64,000 bases of DNA, from the NCBI GenBank assembly GCA_024403775.1, contig JAKSRE010000012.1, positions 1-64,000 on the forward strand, in the 5' to 3' direction. Below are positions 1 through 9,488 of this stretch, piece after piece (position 1 is the stretch's first letter; each line of letters starts with the position of its first letter). A program made the position numbers and the translations under genes. Origin of the DNA: Clostridia bacterium. GTDB taxonomy: Bacteria > Bacillota > Clostridia > Saccharofermentanales > Saccharofermentanaceae. A model generated the notes under the pieces. It saw only the letters and a list, made by a program, of their open reading frames with translations, was not told the DNA's origin and searched no databases.

Positions 1-721
1 ACTACACAGTAGAGAATTCTGATGGTAAAACATCAGTTGGAACAGTAACAGTTACTATTACTAATGTAAATGACAAGCCAACAGCTGACAATAAGACAGT
101 AAATCTTACAGAGACAGATAGTGAGGTAGTAGCAGAAGATATTAACCTTTACGATCTTGTACATGATGCTGATATCGATGAGACACCAGCAGTAAATGGT
201 GAGAAGCTTACAATCGTAAGTGCAACAGTAGTAACACCAGATACTGATGGAGCAGCTGTTAAGTATTCAGAGTTCATTGAACTCACAGATGACGGCGTAC
301 TTAAGTTCACAGCACCAGCGAACTTCAATGGTACAGTAGTAGTAGAGTACGTAGTAACTGATAACGGAAACCCTGTTGAGACAGCTACAGGCACAATTAA
401 GTATGTAGTAGCAGCAACAGACGATAAACCAACAGCTGATGGTGATACATTATCAGTAAACGAGGAAGAGACAGGAAAGGTTAATGTACTTATTAACGAT
501 TCTGATATCGACTCAGATACAGAGCTTAACTTAGGTGGCGAAGTGAACACAGGCGTACTTAAGGTAACAAGTGTAGATAAGCCAGCACATGGAACTGTAA
601 CATTTACAGAAGATGGTGATATTACATACACACCTGATGACAATTACTTTGGAACAGACTATATCTACTACACAGTAGAGAATTCTGATGGTAAAACATC
701 AGTTGGAACAGTAACAGTTAC
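1..721 (+). repeat. 55-bp exact direct repeat in the surface protein gene (1-55 and 667-721)
   Basis: Bases 1-55 are repeated without a mismatch at 667-721, 666 bp (222 codons) apart, so the frame is kept. The repeat encodes the end of one domain (YTVENSDGKTSVGTVTVT). Perfect identity at the DNA level, while the flanks have diverged, suggests recent duplication or gene conversion between repeat units. Confidence 0.9.
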
Positions 722-2399
722 AGTTTCTAATGTAAACGATGCACCTGTAGCTGAAGATGTAAGTGTGGATTGTGTTGAGGGAACAGAGCCTGTTGTAGTT
801 GAATTAAGTCAGCATGTTTCTGATTCTGATATATCACAGCCTGTAGAACTTGGCAGAGACGAGAATGATAAGATTACATATACTCTTGGTGTCCAGGATC
901 CAGCATATGGATATGTAACTCTTGACCCAGAGACTGGTAAACTTACATTTACACCAGCTGAGAACTTTAACGGTACATATTCAGTAAGCTATACAGTAAG
1001 TGATGCTTATGGTGAGACTTCAGAGGTTAAGACAGTTGTATTCAACGTTAAGGCGGTTGAAGATGATCCAACAGCTGTTGATGATTATGTAGTAACTGAT
1101 GAGGATACACCAATTGAGATTGATGTTACTTCAAATGATAGCGATATTGATTCTGATGAGAAGTTGAATAACACTTCTGACATTAATGACGGTACTCTTA
1201 AGGTTGTATCAGTTATTGGTGACGCTCCTGCTGTAATGGCAGCTGGTTTTGAAGGAAATTATGTAGCAACTAGTCACGGTAAGGCTGTTGTTGATGGAAA
1301 CAAGGTTACTTATACACCAAGCAGAGATTTTAACGGAGAGGATTCATTCCAGTATGTAATCATGAACAGCGATGGTAATAAGGCAACTGCTACTGTATAT
1401 ATCACAGTAAATCCAGTAAACGATGTTCCTGTTGTTATTGATGACAAGGCTACAACACTTGAAGATGAGTCAGTAGTTATCGATCCTTTGGCTAATGATT
1501 CAGATATTGATAGTGAGTCTATCTCTATTGATCCAACTGGATTTGCTACAAAGGTAAGTGGAAGTAAGGTAGTTCTTAATAGTGACGGAACAATTACTTA
1601 TACACCAGCTCCTGGATTCTCAGGAACAGATGAGATTACTTATGTAGTTGAAGATAGTGACGGAGGAAAGACTGAAGGAAAGATTATTGTAACCGTAGTT
1701 GATTCTGATTATCAGATTTCAGTAAGTCCTTCTACAGTTGACTTTGGTTCAGTTGACGGAGATTACGCTAACGGTAAGATAAATCAGCCAGAGGCTCAGA
1801 CAATTACCGTAACTAATAATGGTAATAAGCCAGTACACGTAGTTGCACCACTCATAAGTGACTATAGTGTAGTTGGAGACTTTGGTAAGGAACTTCTCCC
1901 AGGTGAGAGTATGACATTTACAATCGTGCCTAATGCTTCACTTAATCCTGGAAATTACGACAAGACTCTTACTGTTGTAACTGAAGAAGAGAGCTTTGCT
2001 AGTACAGAAGTTAAGTTTGTAGTAACAAACAATTATATGGTTACAGCAACATTGACTGAAGGCGGAATTAGCTCAATACCAGAGAATGGCGTTCTTGTTA
2101 ACGGTAACTCTTCATATACTGTAACAATTACTCCTGAAGACGGTTTCAAGGTAAAGGAAGTCTTCGTAAATGGAACCAGCTATGGTGCAGTAGAGGAGAT
2201 TATCCTTGTTAATATTAACGAGTCTAAGGTTATTCAGGTTATCTTTGAGGAGATTCCTAAGGAGATTACTTCTAATACTGGTGTAACAAGAACTGGTGAG
2301 GAAATGAGTAATGCTTCAGTATTTGGTATGATAAGCATTCTTATAGGAGCTCTTTATATTAGTCTTACAACACTTAAAAGACGTAAAGAAGAGGAGTAA
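1..2399 (+). CDS. Tandem-95/cadherin-like repeat surface protein, C-terminal part
   Basis: This is the 3' end of a very large surface protein. The frame (codons starting at base 3) is open from the window edge to the TAA at 2397, so the start lies upstream. Repeat units of the tandem-95/cadherin-like type begin at VNDKPTAD (about 66), TDDKPTAD (about 420), VNDAPVAED (about 732), VEDDPTAVDD (about 1060) and VNDVPVVIDD (about 1416); each carries NDSDIDS and YTP..NF.G signatures. An ASH/Hydin-like beta domain (about 1710-2030) and an InlB-like beta repeat (about 2035-2260) follow. The C-terminus has VTRTGEE, a hydrophobic segment and KRRKEEE, which looks like a degenerate LPxTG sorting signal. 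The family is usually adhesive or structural; the role here is inferred. A terminator follows. Confidence 0.85.
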   Translation, partial: YTVENSDGKTSVGTVTVTITNVNDKPTADNKTVNLTETDSEVVAEDINLYDLVHDADIDETPAVNGEKLTIVSATVVTPDTDGAAVKYSEFIELTDDGVLKFTAPANFNGTVVVEYVVTDNGNPVETATGTIKYVVAATDDKPTADGDTLSVNEEETGKVNVLINDSDIDSDTELNLGGEVNTGVLKVTSVDKPAHGTVTFTEDGDITYTPDDNYFGTDYIYYTVENSDGKTSVGTVTVTVSNVNDAPVAEDVSVDCVEGTEPVVVELSQHVSDSDISQPVELGRDENDKITYTLGVQDPAYGYVTLDPETGKLTFTPAENFNGTYSVSYTVSDAYGETSEVKTVVFNVKAVEDDPTAVDDYVVTDEDTPIEIDVTSNDSDIDSDEKLNNTSDINDGTLKVVSVIGDAPAVMAAGFEGNYVATSHGKAVVDGNKVTYTPSRDFNGEDSFQYVIMNSDGNKATATVYITVNPVNDVPVVIDDKATTLEDESVVIDPLANDSDIDSESISIDPTGFATKVSGSKVVLNSDGTITYTPAPGFSGTDEITYVVEDSDGGKTEGKIIVTVVDSDYQISVSPSTVDFGSVDGDYANGKINQPEAQTITVTNNGNKPVHVVAPLISDYSVVGDFGKELLPGESMTFTIVPNASLNPGNYDKTLTVVTEEESFASTEVKFVVTNNYMVTATLTEGGISSIPENGVLVNGNSSYTVTITPEDGFKVKEVFVNGTSYGAVEEIILVNINESKVIQVIFEEIPKEITSNTGVTRTGEEMSNASVFGMISILIGALYISLTTLKRRKEEE

Positions 2400-2432
2400 T
2401 CCTTAAAAGTATTGTCTGATTAGATGATTGAT

Positions 2433-2482
2433 AGTACTGTTTCAAAGTAGAGTAAAATCTATTTTGAGACAGTACTTTTTTA
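2433..2482 (+). terminator. Rho-independent terminator of the surface protein gene
   Basis: AGTACTGT (2433-2440) pairs with ACAGTACT (2469-2476). The stem extends through further TTCAAAGTAGA/TCTATTTTGAG pairing and is followed by a run of T. Confidence 0.85.
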
Positions 2483-2562
2483 TTATTGGATACTTATGAA
2501 TTAAAGAATATATCTTTATCTTTTCTTAAATGTTCGTGTATTTAATCTTAACGGGCGATGTT

Positions 2563-2568
2563 TATAAT
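2563..2568 (+). promoter_or_regulatory. Possible -10 box (TATAAT) before the M13 peptidase gene
   Basis: TATAAT lies 31 bases ahead of the chosen ATG at 2600. No good -35 is visible. A transcript start near 2575 would exclude the in-frame upstream ATG at 2558 as the start codon. Confidence 0.4.
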
Positions 2569-2599
2569 GAGCTGGATTTTAAAGAAAAGAGGAAATTAT

Positions 2600-4630
2600 A
2601 TGAGAAAGAAGACTGCATCACTTATTGTGTGTTCAGCCTTGATGCTTAATTATCTGGCATCTTGTACGGTTGCTATTCCTGAAGCTAACCCGGATGGAGC
2701 AGAAGAGACTAGTGAATTCGTTGCAAGAGCGGATATTGAGCCTATTAGGGCACAGGATGACTTCTATGGTTATGTGAATCTTGAGACATTAAAGACTTTG
2801 GAACTCGATTACGAGAATCCAAGTGCTGGTGGAATGGCAATGATCGATACTGACAGCCAGCTTTTGGAGTCAGTATCAAAGATTGTTAATAGCGGAGAAG
2901 AATATCCTGAAGGTTCATGTGAGCAGATACTGGTTAGAGCTTATAATCAGTTCATTGAATATCAGAATAACGATGATTTAAAAGCACTTGCAAACCAAGA
3001 TGCTGATGCTGAATTATCTAAGATTGTAAATGTTAAGAATATGGAAGAACTGTTTTCCGTTCTTACTGAACTTAGAAGAGATTACAATATCATAAGCGTT
3101 ATATATTGGGGAGTAGATGCAGATTGTTTTGACCCTGACAAGTATGCAATTCTTTTCCCTCAGATTACTGATATGGCAGGAATAAATATTGAGACAATAA
3201 ATAAGAATGCACGTGATGCAGAAACTTTTGAATCAAGTATTGAACTTGCATTAAGAGTGTCAGGAATGGATCAGAAAGAAGCTGAAGAGGTTACAGGAGA
3301 TCTTCTTTATAAGATTATTGATATCGCCTGGGCAACAAATGAAGACTATATTAATGCTAATAATCCATATACTGGATTTAAGTTTTATACAACAGATGAG
3401 ATAAATTCTAAGTTAACAAATCATAAGATTGATGAGTTACTTAAGCTCTCAGGAATTGACAGTAATCCTTATGGCGGAGTAACAGTTCAGGATATTGATC
3501 AGCTCATCGCTCTTGATAAGTTTATTTGTGAGGAAAACTTAGAACTTATAAAAGCATTGACTATTGCTGAATTTGTTAACAGCTATATGGAAGAATTATC
3601 ATTATCTCATGATGAATTAGATATATATGTTGCTGAGAGTACTGATGAGTTGAATCTTCAGGCTGTTCATTATCTCATGATGGGCTATTCATCTGAATTA
3701 AGTGAGTTGTATTGTAAGGATTACTACACAGATGAGATGGATGAAGCATTAAATCAGATGTGTGATGATATTGTTTACGGATATCATAATGCAATTAATA
3801 ATGCTACATGGCTTAGTGAAGAAGCAAGAAACCTTCTTATTCAGAAACTGGAGAATATCCAGTTTGTAACAGGTGGATATGTTTTATCTCACCTTGGAGA
3901 CTATTCATATGAGAATGAGCTTTTCGGAGAGAATCTATACGAGACTTCGAAGAATAAAAATGCTTATCATTTCAATGATGCTATTAATAATCTTGGTAAA
4001 GATCATAACAGACTTGAATTGAAGATGCCTATGTATGTAGTTAATGCTTGCTATACACAGGATAATATTGTAAATATCACTGTAGCTATAATGAATGCAC
4101 CTGCTTTTGATGTTAATGCAGACAGATTTTCAAATCTTGGCGGCCTTGGTGCTGTTGTTGGACATGAGATTGGCCATGGCTTTGATTCTAACTGTCTTGA
4201 TTTTGATTATAACGGTGTGTTTAATCCATTATGGCTTCCTTCTGAGGATATCGAGGTTTTAAATACTCGTAATCAGAGTGCAATTGAGTATTTTGAGACA
4301 AGCTTTTCAGTATTCGATGTTTACTATGTTGATGGTGAGCATACTCTTGGTGAGAATTATGCCGATTTGGGTTCTCTGGAAGTTATTACATCATTATGTG
4401 AGACTGAGGACGATTATCGTACACTTTTCGAGAGCTATGCAAGACTATGGTGTGGACTTATGACTGAGTCTGATGTAATAAGACAGATTGCTTTTGATGA
4501 GCATAGTCCTGCTACAATCAGAGTTAATGCAATTGTTGCTACACTGGATGTTTTCTACGAGGTTTATGATGTGCAGGAAGGTGACGGAATGTATATCGCT
4601 CCAGAGAACAGAATTGGTAGATGGAATTAA
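2600..4630 (+). CDS. M13 (neprilysin-like) zinc metallopeptidase, lipoprotein
   Basis: This 676-aa protein is a probable membrane-anchored extracellular zinc endopeptidase for oligopeptides. The N-terminus has a lipoprotein signal with the lipobox LASC. The zinc site is HEIGH (residues 522-526) with the third ligand in ENYAD (585-589), the M13 spacing. NACYTQDNIV and NAPAFD resemble the substrate-strand region of the family, although the usual NAYY is altered. The start at 2600 is chosen because AGAGGAAA precedes it and the signal peptide begins there. Only 22 bases separate it from the ABC permease gene, so peptidase, permease and ATPase probably form one operon, perhaps handling exported peptides; that link is an inference. 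Confidence 0.88.
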   Translation: MRKKTASLIVCSALMLNYLASCTVAIPEANPDGAEETSEFVARADIEPIRAQDDFYGYVNLETLKTLELDYENPSAGGMAMIDTDSQLLESVSKIVNSGEEYPEGSCEQILVRAYNQFIEYQNNDDLKALANQDADAELSKIVNVKNMEELFSVLTELRRDYNIISVIYWGVDADCFDPDKYAILFPQITDMAGINIETINKNARDAETFESSIELALRVSGMDQKEAEEVTGDLLYKIIDIAWATNEDYINANNPYTGFKFYTTDEINSKLTNHKIDELLKLSGIDSNPYGGVTVQDIDQLIALDKFICEENLELIKALTIAEFVNSYMEELSLSHDELDIYVAESTDELNLQAVHYLMMGYSSELSELYCKDYYTDEMDEALNQMCDDIVYGYHNAINNATWLSEEARNLLIQKLENIQFVTGGYVLSHLGDYSYENELFGENLYETSKNKNAYHFNDAINNLGKDHNRLELKMPMYVVNACYTQDNIVNITVAIMNAPAFDVNADRFSNLGGLGAVVGHEIGHGFDSNCLDFDYNGVFNPLWLPSEDIEVLNTRNQSAIEYFETSFSVFDVYYVDGEHTLGENYADLGSLEVITSLCETEDDYRTLFESYARLWCGLMTESDVIRQIAFDEHSPATIRVNAIVATLDVFYEVYDVQEGDGMYIAPENRIGRWN

Positions 4631-4652
4631 TTGAGAGATAAAGGACACAGAG

Positions 4653-7103
4653 ATGAAAATAGTTTTAAAACATACATTAAAAAATATTTTTAAGAAGCCA
4701 TTCAGAACAATTCTTGTTGTTACTTGTGTCTGGATTTGTGCTTTTACTGCGCTTTTAAGCTTCGATATGACTGGATCAATCAGATATATGTTATCTTCGC
4801 TTTTTAGTTCGCAGCTTGGTAGTATTGATGTAATCGTTTCAGGTCAGATTAATGATGAGTTTATTAATGATTCTAAGTTTAATGACTGTAATGTACTCAA
4901 GTACTATGATTTATCTGAACCCTTCTATTCAGATATTGATGGCCAGTATGCATACGTTCATAAAGATGATTTGTGTGTAATGGGACTGGATATTAAGGCA
5001 GCAAAAGAGATGGGATGTCTTACATATAGTGGAGATATCACTGATACAGAGGCTTTGCTTTCAAAAGATTTTGCAGATAAGTATGGCTTTACTAACGGCA
5101 GTACTATAACATTCCATAATGCATATGGCATTCCTACTGATTTTACAATTAAGGAAGTAGTTGATTTTGAGGACAAGGGTATGTTCAGAGGTGATAATGC
5201 AGTAATCACCGAGAACGCTTATCTTACTATGAATCCTAATAGCAAGTGCGTTGAGCTTTATCTTGATATTCCAGATAGTGCTTCTGCAAAAAGTTATGTG
5301 GATTTTATAGAAGAGAATTATCCTAATGTTACTGCAACTTCAATTTACGAAGATGATGAGATTGAGAATGAGATTTCAAATATCTCAAGATTGTTTTTGA
5401 TTCTTTTCGCTGTATGTATGCTCATGGTAATATTTGTTACTATCTCAGTATCTGAGCGAATTGTATCTGAGAGAATGGCAACAGTTGGTACTTTGAGAAG
5501 TCTTGGATTATCTGTTGAACTTACAACATTCATTCTTCTTCTCGAGAATGCTATCTATGGTGTAGTAGGTGCGCTTATCGGCTGCGGATTATACACTCTT
5601 GTTCGTAATGTTTTCCTTGGTTCACTCTTTACAACAACTCTTGATGTTGAATTGACATTTGGTAGTGTTAACCCATTACTTATCACTGCTATCGTAATTG
5701 GTGCAGTTTTGATTGAGTGCCTGTGTCCTATTAAGGAAGTAATCAAGGCCGCAAAAACTCCAATCAGAGATATCATTTTCGCTAATAAGGATACAGAGTA
5801 TAAAACTAATAAAGTTACAACTATTATTGGTTTGGCAGCAGTAGCTTTGTCTTTGATTCTCTTCTTCTTTAATAAATATTTCTGGGTAGCTATCATTCAG
5901 TTTGCCCTTATGACAGTAGCTTTGGCATGCCTTTTCCCATATGTTATTTGCTTTGCAGGAAGAATGCTCGAAAAGCTGTTTATAAAGCTGCACAAGCCTT
6001 CATTGCAGCTCGCTGCAACTGAGTTATATACAAAAAAGAGTACAGTCGGAGGTGCTACACTTATATCAACAGCTGTTGCACTTGCTATAGTAGTTTGTAC
6101 TTTTGCTAATTCGTTATTACAGAATTACGATTATGAGATGTTCACAAGTGAAGTTTATGTTTCTTGTTCTGGTTTTGAAGACTATGAATATAGCTTTATT
6201 GAACATCTTGAGGGTGTTAAAGATACAGAATATGTATATATGATATATGACTATGTATACGTAAACGATGTAAAGATTGAGAACATAATTAACGTCATAG
6301 GACAGGATGATGACGGACTTACATACTTTAAGACTTTACCTGAGGCTCCTGCTTTGAGTGAGAATGAGATTGCAGTAGGCCGCAAGTTTGCAGAAGTAGC
6401 AAATGTTAGTGAAGGCGATGTAATTACTGTTAAATTTGGCGCTGACGGATACTATCCTCTTTATAAGGAGTTCACAGTAGCAAAGGTTATCAAGACTACT
6501 TTGTTAGATTCTACAGAGATGAGCATTGTTATTAATGATGAAGTATTTAAAGATGTATTTAACAGCAGACCTTCTTATATCTTTGTTTCATGTGACAATC
6601 CAGTAGAAGTAGATTCACTTATTGAGAAGTATGCTGATGACAAGATTGTAGAAAGCTACACTATCGATGAATATAATATGGAGGCTGGATCCAACCAGGA
6701 TCGGGTAATAACTGTTCTTTACATTGCTATTGCTATTGGTGTAATACTTACATTTATTGGTGCAGTAACCAATATGCTCGTAGGATTTGAGGGAAGAAAG
6801 CGTGAATGTGCGGTTATCCTATCGACATCAATGTCGCGTAAGAAACTTTCTTCAGTATTCAGAATGGAGAGTTTCCTGTCTTCAGGAATTGCATTATTAA
6901 CAGCATTCCCTATTGGTATACTGATGACAGTTCCTGTATTTAAGGCATTAAGTGCTATTACATTTTCTGTTGATAAAGTACTTAAAGCAGATTCATTAAT
7001 AATCTTCGTTCTTATTATGTGGGTATTATTTACATTAACGTCAATATTCCCAATCAGAGCACTTAAGAAGATGAAGCTTGCAGAGCAGCTCAAGTATGAA
7101 TAA
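4653..7103 (+). CDS. ABC transporter permease, FtsX/MacB type
   Basis: An 816-aa membrane protein with an N-terminal TM segment (about residues 17-40), a large extracytoplasmic domain, a block of three TM segments (about 245-375), a further TM block (about 390-440), a second signal-anchor-like segment (about 475-495), a second extracytoplasmic domain and a final three-TM block (about 690-800). This is the duplicated FtsX-domain layout of Firmicutes export or mechanotransmission permeases. The cognate ATPase starts 23 bases downstream. The substrate cannot be read from the sequence; co-transcription with an M13 peptidase suggests peptide or lipoprotein traffic. Confidence 0.88.
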   Translation: MKIVLKHTLKNIFKKPFRTILVVTCVWICAFTALLSFDMTGSIRYMLSSLFSSQLGSIDVIVSGQINDEFINDSKFNDCNVLKYYDLSEPFYSDIDGQYAYVHKDDLCVMGLDIKAAKEMGCLTYSGDITDTEALLSKDFADKYGFTNGSTITFHNAYGIPTDFTIKEVVDFEDKGMFRGDNAVITENAYLTMNPNSKCVELYLDIPDSASAKSYVDFIEENYPNVTATSIYEDDEIENEISNISRLFLILFAVCMLMVIFVTISVSERIVSERMATVGTLRSLGLSVELTTFILLLENAIYGVVGALIGCGLYTLVRNVFLGSLFTTTLDVELTFGSVNPLLITAIVIGAVLIECLCPIKEVIKAAKTPIRDIIFANKDTEYKTNKVTTIIGLAAVALSLILFFFNKYFWVAIIQFALMTVALACLFPYVICFAGRMLEKLFIKLHKPSLQLAATELYTKKSTVGGATLISTAVALAIVVCTFANSLLQNYDYEMFTSEVYVSCSGFEDYEYSFIEHLEGVKDTEYVYMIYDYVYVNDVKIENIINVIGQDDDGLTYFKTLPEAPALSENEIAVGRKFAEVANVSEGDVITVKFGADGYYPLYKEFTVAKVIKTTLLDSTEMSIVINDEVFKDVFNSRPSYIFVSCDNPVEVDSLIEKYADDKIVESYTIDEYNMEAGSNQDRVITVLYIAIAIGVILTFIGAVTNMLVGFEGRKRECAVILSTSMSRKKLSSVFRMESFLSSGIALLTAFPIGILMTVPVFKALSAITFSVDKVLKADSLIIFVLIMWVLFTLTSIFPIRALKKMKLAEQLKYE

Positions 7104-7125
7104 TTTTGAATAGGAGAATAGAAAA

Positions 7126-7815
7126 ATGGAAAATACAAACAATGCACTTATTGAAGTAAAGAATGTAAGTAAAATATTTGGTAAGAAGGGAAACACTAAT
7201 CAGGTACTTACTGATTGTGACTTAATCATAAATAAGGGAGAATTCGTATCTCTCATGGGCGCTTCAGGTAGCGGTAAGTCAACTCTTCTTTATCTTATTG
7301 GTGGACTTGATCGTGACTTTACAGGTTCAATTGTAATTGACGGTGAAGATATTGCTAAAAAAGCAATGAAGGAGAAGCGTTTAACAGAAATCAGACTTAA
7401 TAAGATGGGATTTATCTTCCAGTTTTACAATCTTGTTATGAATCTTAATGTTGAAGATAATATCCTTCTTCCACAGACAGTTAAGGGTAAGTCTAAATCT
7501 TCTCTTAAAGCTCAGCTTGATGAGATTCTTGAGATTACTGGTCTTACTGAGAAGCGTAAGGCTATGCCAAATACTTTGTCAGGCGGTCAGCAGCAGCGTG
7601 TTGCAATTGCAAGAGCCATGATTGGTAATCCAGATATTATCCTTGCAGACGAGCCAACTGGTAACCTCGATGCTAAATCTACAACAGAGATTATGCAGCT
7701 CTTTAAGAGAGTAAACAAAGAGAAGGGTATTACAATTCTTCAGGTTACACACTCAGAGGAATGTGCTGAGTATGGTACAAGAATAGTAAGACTTGTTGAT
7801 GGCAAGATGGCTTAA
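7126..7815 (+). CDS. ABC transporter ATP-binding protein (LolD/MacB class)
   Basis: This 229-aa protein is the cytoplasmic ATPase partner of the preceding FtsX-type permease. It contains Walker A GASGSGKST (45-53), signature LSGGQ (151-155), Walker B ILADEPTGNLD (D175/E176) and a switch histidine in VTHSEE. The sequence ADEPTGNLD is typical of the LolD/MacB/FtsE branch. AGGAGAATAG precedes the ATG. A strong terminator follows, closing the peptidase-permease-ATPase unit. Confidence 0.93.
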   Translation: MENTNNALIEVKNVSKIFGKKGNTNQVLTDCDLIINKGEFVSLMGASGSGKSTLLYLIGGLDRDFTGSIVIDGEDIAKKAMKEKRLTEIRLNKMGFIFQFYNLVMNLNVEDNILLPQTVKGKSKSSLKAQLDEILEITGLTEKRKAMPNTLSGGQQQRVAIARAMIGNPDIILADEPTGNLDAKSTTEIMQLFKRVNKEKGITILQVTHSEECAEYGTRIVRLVDGKMA

Positions 7816-7829
7816 TTAATAAAGTTGTT

Positions 7830-7878
7830 GTCACCTCAAAAGCGATTATGAGATTGCTTTTGAGGTGACTCTTTCTTT
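7830..7878 (+). terminator. Terminator of the peptidase/ABC operon
   Basis: GTCACCTCAAAAGC (from 7830) pairs perfectly with GCTTTTGAGGTGAC (7856-7869), followed by a T-rich tract. Confidence 0.9.
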
Positions 7879-7888
7879 ATTGGGAACT

Positions 7889-7960
7889 TCTGCTACTGTG
7901 TCTGTGTTTTGGGCGTTTTGTTCTATGTACATCGACCTAAAATAGGTTTTACATAGACAC
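7889..7960 (-). repeat. 72-bp interspersed repeat, single copy on the minus strand
   Basis: Read on the minus strand this begins GTGTCTATGTAAAA and aligns without gaps over 72 bases to the tandem copies at 29267 and 29339. Conserved blocks are GTGTCTATGTAAA, GTCGATGTACATAGA, CAAAAC and the closing AGACAC. It sits 10 bases behind the terminator of the ABC operon. It contains inverted segments (GTCTATGTA against TACATAGA; GTGTCT against AGACAC). Confidence 0.8.
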
Positions 7961-8018
7961 CGCTAGCCAATCACATTAATATCTAGCCGCATTTCTTTTA
8001 TATTTTTATTCATTAGGT

Positions 8019-8037
8019 TATAATAGCTTTGCTATTA
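8019..8037 (+). promoter_or_regulatory. -10 box with overlapping inverted repeat before a lipoprotein gene
   Basis: TATAAT (8019-8024) overlaps a perfect inverted repeat, TAATAGC-ttt-GCTATTA (8021-8037). It could be an operator or a hairpin at the 5' end of the mRNA. No clear -35 is visible. Confidence 0.45.
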
Positions 8038-8054
8038 AGCATTTGGAGGTAGAA

Positions 8055-8756
8055 ATGAAAAGACCATTAGCCTTAATTTTTGCATGCTTTATGATGTTAT
8101 CAATTGTTTCTTGTTCAAAGAATGAGGACGTAGTAAATAGTTCTGCTGTTTCTTCAGTAAGTGGCGCTTCTGATGCAGCTGCTGAAGTTACTTCTGCTGG
8201 TAATGCAGCTTCTGGTGAAGATGATTCACAGACGGGAGAATTTAGTTCATTTGTTAGTAAGAATTACTGCAGTATATCAACTGAGGATCCAACTGCTATG
8301 TTTATTACACTTAATGGTAATGGAAGTGTAGAGGGTCAGTCATATGAGTATAGAAGTGATGAGACTTCAGAAGAGTATGATGCAGGAACGATTTATGGTA
8401 ATATCTTTAACTTTAATCTTTCCAATCTGACTGCAATTGATGATAATTCTTATTCTGCTGATGTAAGTTCCATCACATATACTTATGAAGCTAATACAGA
8501 AGATATTGATGAGATTACTTCTGATGATGCAACTTTTGTACATGTTCGTAATGTCTATACAGCACCTTTGGATGGTGTGTCAAACAGTAAGGTTATTATT
8601 TATGATAAGAGTATGGCTATTGTAAATATGCCAGAAGAGATAAAGCCTTACCTTGATTCATTTGGCCTTGATACCAAGACTGATGGAGTCCTTCTTGATA
8701 CTGTAGTTTTGTATTTTGAGGCAGCTGGAGTTGCTTTTGTTCTTGTACCAAGCTAA
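8055..8756 (+). CDS. Acidic lipoprotein of unknown function
   Basis: A 233-aa lipoprotein; signal peptide with lipobox IVSC in the first 22 residues, then a Ser/Ala/Asp-rich linker (about 25-65) and a globular part rich in Asp, Tyr and Thr. No family recognised. The ATG at 8055 follows GGAGGTAGAA; an in-frame TTG at 8043 has no such site. It is the first of a run of unrelated-looking lipoproteins extending to 14.5 kb. Confidence 0.75.
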   Translation: MKRPLALIFACFMMLSIVSCSKNEDVVNSSAVSSVSGASDAAAEVTSAGNAASGEDDSQTGEFSSFVSKNYCSISTEDPTAMFITLNGNGSVEGQSYEYRSDETSEEYDAGTIYGNIFNFNLSNLTAIDDNSYSADVSSITYTYEANTEDIDEITSDDATFVHVRNVYTAPLDGVSNSKVIIYDKSMAIVNMPEEIKPYLDSFGLDTKTDGVLLDTVVLYFEAAGVAFVLVPS

Positions 8757-8851
8757 TAAAACTTTTTTAAGTAATAAAGTAGTATTTTTATTTCTCGAAA
8801 AGTGTTATTATAACGGTATTGGTTATTCTATAGAATGTTTTGGAGATTATC

Positions 8852-9475
8852 ATGCGTAGAGTTTTGACTTGTTTTTTAACTGTTTTGATGCTAATGCAAT
8901 GCTTGCTTCTATGTTCATGTACTAGAAACTATGAAGGTTATTATGCTCGTGAAGTGATTCAGTATATTGAGACAAATATGCCTTCGAGTGTTCGTTGCGT
9001 TTATTCTCAGTATTCAGAAAATAGAACAACTGTATCTATTAAGTTTGTAAATGTTAATTCAATTGCAAAGATTAGCCGAATCATTACGCTTTATAATAAC
9101 TATATGGATGCAAATCCAAAGTATTTTATGAATGATTCAGATAAGAGCGTTTCAATTGAGTTTTATGCTGATGATGATAAGGTAGCTTCAAAGAAGATTG
9201 CTAACTGTTCAAGTACATATAGTAGTCATATTGATTATCTTGATTTATATACATCTGATAAGTCTTATTCTTATAAGTTCTCTGAGCTGGACAATATGTT
9301 TCCTTCTATCAGATATCTTTGCTTAGGTAATAAGTATTATGCAGACGATTATACAGTTTTCTATAATATGTATCGTCTTGAGACTATTGTTATCGAAGAT
9401 GGCCGTGATATAAGTGCGTTTGATTTGAGAGACGATCTTCGTGAGTTATATCCAAGACTTAATTTGTATTGTTAA
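8852..9475 (+). CDS. Lipoprotein of unknown function
   Basis: A 207-aa protein with a lipoprotein signal peptide (lipobox LCSC, Cys at about residue 23). The mature part is rich in Tyr, Asp and Ser with no recognised domain. The C-terminal third (LRYLCLGNKYY, LETIVIEDG, LRELYPRL) faintly resembles a leucine-rich-repeat rhythm. The start follows TGGAGATT. The next lipoprotein begins 13 bases after the stop, so the two are probably co-transcribed. Confidence 0.72.
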   Translation: MRRVLTCFLTVLMLMQCLLLCSCTRNYEGYYAREVIQYIETNMPSSVRCVYSQYSENRTTVSIKFVNVNSIAKISRIITLYNNYMDANPKYFMNDSDKSVSIEFYADDDKVASKKIANCSSTYSSHIDYLDLYTSDKSYSYKFSELDNMFPSIRYLCLGNKYYADDYTVFYNMYRLETIVIEDGRDISAFDLRDDLRELYPRLNLYC

Positions 9476-9488
9476 TGCGTTTTTGATT

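Noticed and set aside
149-643. Minus-strand ORF of 164 codons
   Set aside because: It lies wholly against the repeat-containing surface protein frame and its composition (Ser/Thr/Val) mirrors it.
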